A stretch of 64,000 nt of DNA from Bilabrum cf. latius (Eukaryota; Bigyra: Bicosoecida; Bigyra; Bicosoecida): positions 2,666,001 through 2,730,000 of the forward strand of contig OZ237735.1 of assembly GCA_965178125.1 (NCBI GenBank). The letters run 5' to 3'. The position numbers were made by a program, and so were the translations under genes. Positions 58,015-64,000 of this stretch are shown here, in pieces; within the stretch, counting starts at the first letter, position 1; each line of letters begins with the position of its first letter. The notes under the pieces were generated by a model, which made no database searches, had not been told where the DNA came from, and saw only the letters and a list, made by a program, of their open reading frames with translations.

Positions 58015-61000
58015 TCATTCCTCGTCGGAGTCTTCTTCCACTTCGATGCCCGTCTAGTGAGACGCACGACTTGCCCTGCCAGTTGCAGCGCCCTTGCTCG
58101 TGCTCTTGCCACTGCTGCTGGCCTGATGCTGATCCACACTGCCAGAGGTGTCCCGGATGTCTGCTGCTAGCTGGTCAAGGGCTCCAGCCACGCTAGAGGA
58201 TGACACCGCAGGCCCCGTTGGCCGCACTGGCGCTCGTGCGTGCGCAGGTGCACGCCGATGGTGCCCGAGTTCGTCGTTCCACTCGCCGGCTGGATGAACC
58301 CTCGCGCGCTGGTTGTGATTGTAGTGCTACGACTCGTAGCGACTCGGAGCGGTACCAGCGAAAACTCTTGTGCCAGAATTTGCCGCAGCAGCACCCGCAC
58401 CTCGTTGAAAACCGCCGCCCCCAAGCGGGTGCAGCGCACTGCGGGCGGTGGCAGACAGTCCCCTGGCGGCCCGGGCCCGCACCCGCTGCAGGATCCGTCG
58501 CTTGGAGGCCACCCGCTCGGCCTCCACCTGCGGGTCGCACACGGGTGCCCCCCCGTGCCAGCGAGGCAGCGCCGCGGGCCGGGTCCCTGGTCGGGAGGGG
58601 TCGGCCCCTGCTCCTGCTGCTCCTGCTGCCCCTGCCCCTGCCCCTGCCCCGCCCACCGTGTGGGAGTGCCTGCACACCCGCAGGCCCGGGATCAGCCCCG
58701 CGAGAATTCCGCGCACACTGCCGATGGTCAGCGGGTTTCGAATCTGCACGAAGGACTTTCGGCCCTCGTCTCTCGCCAGCGATTCACGCCGTCGAGCCCC
58801 CCGCTTGCGTCCCTTCCCCGCGCCCTCGCTCTACTTCTATCTCTTGCTATCTCTCCTTTCTTTGGCCTCCCCCAGGCCCTGCTCGAAGAGAAAGTTGCCG
58901 GTGATCGACTCCACCACCCCGGGTCCGCGGTGCGGGGACACGTGCGCAGTCGCCGCCCACACGTCCCCGTGGAAGGCTCGAAGCGCGGCCAGCAGCATCT
59001 CTGCCTCCAGCGGCGCCACTCCCCACTGGCCCGCCTTGCCCTTCAGCGCGCATGCACCCAGGACGAGGCTCCCCGCGTCTCGGCCGGGTATGTCTCGCTG
59101 CGGGAGCAGAATGGTCCACGGTGGGAGGCGCGAGGCCACCTGCAGAGCCGCTCTCGACCTGGATAGCGGCTCCGTGGGGCCGCTGAATGGCCCGCCCTGC
59201 GCGTCTGTTTGCTGTGAATGCGCCCGCTGCACCATCCTCGAGACCGCCTCGCTGGCCCTCTGCTCTGCCTGCGCCATGGTGGTGTTGGCATGAGAGCCAG
59301 AGCCTGATGCCGACGATGCATGCGCTGGCGTGGGGAATCCCGACAGAGTGTGCCTGTGTCTGGATACGCGCCTCTGGGAAGCTTGGAGCCTGCGAGTGGA
59401 GGAGTCGGAGCGGGATGATACGATTGGGCGAGGAGATACACAAGCCGGTGCCATGCGACCGAGTGTGTCCAAGCGGTGTACCGTTCGAGATTGCGTTGCA
59501 GAGTCAACGGCATGCATCGCCAGTAGCCACGGTCTGGCAGAGTCAACGGCATGCATCGCCAGTAGCCACGGTCTGGCAGAGTCAACGGCATGCATCGCCA
59601 GTAGCCACGGTCTGGCAGAGTCAACGGCATGCATCGCCAGTAGCCACGGTCTGGCGACTCACCTCTGGTAGATCTCCCCGGGAGTAAAGGAAGGGAGCAA
59701 AAAGGCGTGTGACTGCTGCTGCGCCCGGCCAGAGGCACCGAATCGATTCACCGCCAAGGCTGCAAGCACCAGCTCGGAGCCCCACATGAGTAACGCCTAG
59801 GACTGGTCCCTCTTCGCCCTTGCCCTCGCACCTTCCCGCACCTTTCTGTCCGTCTCGGGCACGATCAGAACGCACGGGTTGGACTTGGGTCTGTAATCGG
59901 CCTCGGGGACGCCCCGGCTGGTCGCATCCACGTGGTCTTGGATGGCAGCGGCAGCGACAGGAGGCAGCTGCGAGGTGGAGGTGCAGGAGAGCAGAGTTGC
60001 AACACAAGAATGACCAGTCATCGAGCAGAGACGGGCGCTTGAGTTCAATGAGAAGAAGATGCAGGTATGCGTGGCCTCTGGTGGCCCAACTCACCAGGCC
60101 GAACTCCTTCACGATCGGAGCGAGAGTGAGGCACGAACTCAGGTTCTTTCGCGTGGCGTGGACGTGCACCGGTCGGTATGAAGTCCCGTCCAGCGTGTGT
60201 TTGATTCCCAGCGGGGTCCTCGATAGGTAGCTCACGCTCGCCTGCTGCAGATCGTGGTCGACACCCGGCAGTGACACCCTAGCACCGGGCTGGTTGTTCC
60301 CGCTGGCCTCGCCAGCCGTCCCACTTTCCCCAGGGGAGCGCCCTGCAGATGTGGTCGATGATTCCGCGGCCGGCTGGTCGAGTAGGCCGGCGGCAAGGCA
60401 CGTCCTGTAGGATCGCCTGCGAAGCCGCACTGCAACGTGGTCTCGCACATCTTGCAGGCCCCACAGGCCCGTGGTGGCAAATAAAGACGGCCGCTGTGCC
60501 GCTGGCAGTCTCTGCGCGTTCTCGGATGGGTGGGTCAGAGCCCATGGCCCGTGCGTGTGCAGCGAATCGGCCAGTCGCTCGAGTGCCTATCTCGTCAGCC
60601 TGCCTGCGCGGGAAAAGAAGCTGCGAGGAGCAGCCGCGGCTCCCTTGTCGTCCAGTGCCTGGCCTGCCGCCAGATCGTCCTGCACGGCGGCCGCGATGCC
60701 GTCAAGCCGCCTGGGCACGTCGTCTTCCTGGTCCGAGTCATCGATGGCGCCTCTCTTCCGCTTGCGACTGCCGAGAATGGGGCGAGGCGGGCGCGGTTTG
60801 TCGCCTTTATTGGATGGCTTCTTCGACACTGATGCCCGTTGCACTGCACTCGTCTCAGGGCCAGGACGGTCTTGTACGTCGTCATCGGTACTATCACTGT
60901 CACTGTCACTGTCGCTGTCACCGTCGCTCTCACTCGTCGAGCTCGTGGAGGCCCCGCTGCCTTGCTGGCCGGCTCGATCGCTGCTGGCCTGCATGGCCAC

Positions 61001-64000
61001 CTATCCTCTGCTCTAGTCCTCGTCCTCGTCCTCGTCGGACTACTCGTCAGGGTCGTAGTCGCTGCTGTCTCCCTCCCCGCCTTCATCCAGCATGGCTCGC
61101 ACCTTGTCAGACACCGGTAATGCCCCCGGCCTCATTGATGGAGACATGCTCCCAGCTAGTCCCAGCAAAGCTCTCGCGGCATCTGGCTCATCGAGACTCG
61201 CACCCCTTGCCTTGGATCCCCCCTTCGCGACCCCAGCAGCCCCAGCCCCAGCCCCAGCCCTGCCTGCAGCAGTCCCGCCCGATCCACCGCTCGCCGCTGC
61301 GCTCCGCTGCCTGGCCATCTTGGCTGCCAGCAAGGCCGCCTCCCTGGCCCTGCGCTGGGACTGCTCCTCCCGCTCTCGCTGCTCCCGGTCCTCGTCTTTC
61401 TCCCTTGTGCCGTGATTCGGCCCACCGCGACCCCTTTCAGTCCGTCGGCGCTTGCGCTCGTTCGCCTCCTGTCGGGAGGAGGAGACACCTGGCAGCAGCG
61501 TGTAGATGTCCCGCAGATGATCAGGCAGCCGCACCGGGCGGGGCATCGGCACTGCTTGGCCCCGGGGTGCTCCAACGCTCGCCAGCGCCTTGGCCAACGA
61601 ATGAAGGTGCGCGGGGAGCCGGGTGTCTTCTGCAGAGAGGGAGGCCTCGCGGGGCAGCTTGCCTGCCACGTCATGTAGCCCTTCGCTTGCATCGGACTCC
61701 TCCTCGGTTCCGTCACCGTCCACGTCGAATCCAGATCCGCCTGCCACTGCGTCTGCCGCCGTGGCCAGCTTCTCCAGCTCGCCCACCATCTTGGACGCTT
61801 CAACCGCCACGCTCACACCGACAGGAGAGCGGCTGCATGCACCCATCACCATCAGAGTGCCCAGCAGCTGAGAGGCCGCCTAGGACTGGTACCTGAGCCT
61901 CTCCTCCTGATCCCTGCACATGAAGCGAAAGCTGCGGCCTCGCACTAGGCCCATCCCAGCCACGGGGGGCCCACCGCCCATCGCAGCCGCGGCAGCGGTT
62001 GCCACTCGCAGCTCGTGCTGCCTCGAAGCCGCCAGCTCTCGGGAGGGCCCGCCCAGCATTGGGACGGCCCCTGCCCGCATGCGATTGGCGGCCCCTGCGC
62101 CATGCATGGACCCAGGCAGGGAGGGGGGGACGTGGGGTACATGCATGGCCCCAGGTCCTGGTGGCACGCTCGGTGCGTACTGCCTCTGCATAGAGCGCTG
62201 GTGCTGCTGGCCCGTGCCCCCGCCGGTATGTGCGCGCAGCTCGGGGGGAAGCGGCGGAAACCCACCCACCCCTGGCTGGTTGTCCATCGGAGCTGCGTGC
62301 ACGGCCGGGCCGCCACTGCCTGGATAGCCAGCCTATAGCCGGGCTGCGTCTGCCAGAGCCCCTGCTGCCGCCGCCGCCCCTGGGCCACCGCTCGACACTG
62401 CAGCTCGCAGTGCCGCCTCATCCGCCTCCCTGCTGGCGCGCTGCGCCTCCATGCCGGACTGCCGTCCCACCCGCTCGATGACCGCCGCGAGATCGATCAG
62501 CTGCGACCCGGTGCTGCCCGGCATGCGCCCTGTCCCCTGTACACGAGGCACCAACCCTGCCCCGTCCTCGTCCTCTCTAGACTGGAACCTCACAGTGCGC
62601 ACCGCTTGCCCCGCTTCTGCTGTCTCCCGGCTGACCCCGAGCTGGCCCTCCGGCACCGGCACCCCGTATTTGGCCCGCAGCAGCTCTGAGAGGTCCTGCT
62701 GGATCCGCTGCAGCAGGACACCCGTGCTAGCGGCGCGCTGTGCCTCCTCTCGCGCGGATTGAAGGTGGGCCTGGGCCTGCAGCCTGGCCATGCCCGTTCC
62801 CGTGCCGCGTGCAGAGCCGGGTGCAGACAGCGGGGCGTACCCGGCAGGAAGCGCGGCACCGCCAGCGTCACGTGGCTGCGGGGCTCTCCGCTTGGATGCA
62901 GCTTGTGCTGCTGCGGCGGCGGCTGCAGCTGCGGCTGCCGCAGCCGCCGCTGCCGCAGCTGCCGGATCGGAACTGCTTGATCCAGCGCGAGTGCCAGCAC
63001 CACTGAGCTGAGTGCTTCCTGTTTTGCCACTCCTGCCAGCAGTGGCCCCGACAGCAGCACCCCTGCCTCGCCCTTTGCCCCTGCCCCTGCCCCTGCCACG
63101 ACCTCGGCCACGCCCCCTGCCCCTGCTCCTGGTCGCACCGCCGGCTTGCTGACTGCGAGTCCTCGCCGCTCCCCGGCCTCTTCCTCTGCTTCGCACGGCA
63201 GGCGCCCTCCTCCTGGCCCCCAGCAGGTCCTTGATTGCCTCCTCGTCAGAGTCATCCTCCACGGAGGACTCCTTCTGCTCCTCGTCCTCGTCCTCATCGT
63301 CCTCGTCCACATCCTCCTGCCCGCTGGCCTCGTACTCGTCCTCGTCGTCCGCCTGGCTGCCCCCGTCCCCCCATAGATCACCAAGCACGCTACCAGCCAC
63401 AGAGGCGCCCCCGCCCCCGTATGTCCCATGCATCCCACCAGCACCAGCACGCAGTGCACCCGCAGCCAGGAGAGTTTGCTCCGGAGGCACAACCTGCTGC
63501 TGGGCCTCCTGCAGCAGGCCCTCCACCTCTGACCTGGGCACGCGGATGCGAGACGGGTCCCTCATCCAGCCCTCCGAGTCCCCGCCCCTGCTGCCGATGG
63601 TCCCGCTTGCGGCCCCCGTGGTACTTGCGCCGTCGGACCCTGCTCGCCGCCTGTGCTGCTGCTACTGCAGCCCGCCCCCGCCCCTGCCCCTGCCCCTGCC
63701 CCTGCCGCTCGCCCCCTCATCGCCATCACCGTCCTCCTCCGCATCGCTAAGCCGGAAATCAGAGTCCACGTCGGGCCTGTCCTCATCCGTGAGCCACGAG
63801 AGGAGGCTGTTCAGGTCATCGTCGTCCCCTCGCCGCCGAGGGATCCGCAGCGAGGGCGCAAGGGACGGGGCCAGGGAGCCAGCCACGGAGGCGCGGCCGG
63901 TGGGAGAGCCCGTCCCGGCATCTCGTAGACTACCATGCATGCCTTGCCGTGGCTGCATTGCGTTTCTATCTGCCTCATCTTCCCTCATGCGCCGCAGGAA
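58015..64000 (-). CDS. large unknown nuclear-type protein, N-terminus beyond window
   Basis: Frame open from the right edge to a donor at 60094 (exon >64000-60095). Introns are 59968-60094 (GTGAGT...CTCGCAG) and 59390-59662 (GTGAGT...CTCGCAG). Exon 59967-59663 and a last exon 59389-58015 (TGA) follow, ending in the acidic 'IEVEEDSDEE'. Visible features: RG repeats near 63.1 and 63.7 kb, a poly-Ala run of about 19 near 62.95 kb, several Asp/Glu/Ser tracts, a basic 'SRKRKRG' NLS-like motif near 60.76 kb, and more globular stretches ('GIKHTLDGTSYRPVHVHATRKNLSSCLTLAPIVKEFG', split here: first part ends at TSYR). In-frame TAGs include 63662, 62333, 61880, 61040, 60587, 59797, 58837, 58831, 58327 and 58054. 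I do not recognise the family. The frame of the last ~400 nt is uncertain (see findings). Confidence 0.65.
59499..59654. repeat. 39-nt tandem repeat, four copies, inside an intron
   Basis: Four almost identical 39-nt units (contain AACGGCATGCATCGCC) inside the 273-nt intron of the right-edge gene, ending 3 nt before its donor-side GACTCAC. The unit length is a multiple of three and is open on the minus strand (would read MHAVDSARPWLLA), but TGA directly after the donor argues that it is spliced out. Confidence 0.9.

Noticed and set aside
60232-60480. CXXC zinc finger (CGACKMCETTLQC) on the minus strand
   Set aside because: It is in a different frame from the exon that runs through 60095-64000, and stops at TGA without splice signals.
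1-64000. TAGs as pseudogene decay, sequencing errors or selenocysteine/pyrrolysine recoding
   Set aside because: Decay or error would also produce TAA, TGA and frameshifts. Only TAG is found, in many essential genes, and at columns normally Gln. Sec uses UGA; Pyl use is not expected at this density in eukaryotes.
1-64000. UAG = Leu, as reported for a rhizarian
   Set aside because: The three TAGs in conserved motifs all sit where families have Gln. Not formally excluded from one window, but disfavoured.
1-64000. CRISPR arrays, insertion sequences, integrons or bacterial operons
   Set aside because: No spaced direct repeats, transposase or Shine-Dalgarno-led genes; the genes and introns are eukaryotic.

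Overview
This window is GC-rich nuclear DNA of a eukaryote, most likely a free-living protist. It carries short spliceosomal introns, a 20S proteasome subunit, an RNA polymerase II subunit, a telomere protein, a mitochondrial carrier and a 5S rRNA gene. No lineage can be named from the sequence alone. The dominant observation is that UAG is not a stop codon here. Twelve of fifteen protein genes contain in-frame TAG codons, and every one of the 13 well-resolved genes ends in TGA (12) or TAA (1), never TAG. At three positions in conserved motifs the TAG replaces a glutamine of the family (carrier 'QPLD', GH36 'RQGE', rhamnonate dehydratase 'HxQ'). The working code is therefore UAG = Gln, with UAA and UGA as stops (the pattern of NCBI table 15). 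All coding calls below assume this; under the standard code most genes fall into fragments.

Layout. 1-3410 (-): CAP-Gly coiled-coil protein, cut by the left edge. 3928-8502 (+): POT1-like telomere-end protein. 8619-9841 (-): SLC25A38/Hem25 carrier. 9933-10890 (-): proteasome PSMB1. 11163-11922 (+): RPB7. 12024-38255 (-): an enormous bridge-like lipid transfer protein (BLTP1/Csf1/Tweek family), with one 25.9-kb exon and about 8,715 residues. 38518-44084 (-): GH36 alpha-galactosidase with large low-complexity insertions. It diverges from 44548-47277 (+), an SLC5/SGLT symporter. 47307-47424 (+): a solitary 5S rRNA gene 29 nt after the SGLT stop codon. 47425-49520: sparse region with a hairpin and one doubtful ORF. 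49521-51338 (+): unknown protein with 63-nt tandem repeats. 51520-53270 (-): NEK2-type kinase. 53471-54586 (+): cathepsin X/Z. 54995-57004 (+): L-rhamnonate-dehydratase-like enolase-superfamily enzyme. 57121-57810 (-): LOG-like Rossmann protein. 58015-64000 (-): large unknown basic/acidic/RG-rich protein, cut by the right edge.

The genome is compact: convergent gene ends lie 101-181 bp apart and divergent starts 200-517 bp apart. Fifteen introns could be placed by homology or frame. All have GTRAG donors, and 12 of 15 have acceptors ending CGCAG. Introns are 84-273 nt. Functionally the window mixes housekeeping genes with a plausible sugar-scavenging pair (secreted or intracellular alpha-galactosidase plus Na+/sugar symporter sharing a promoter region) and a rhamnose-catabolism enzyme.
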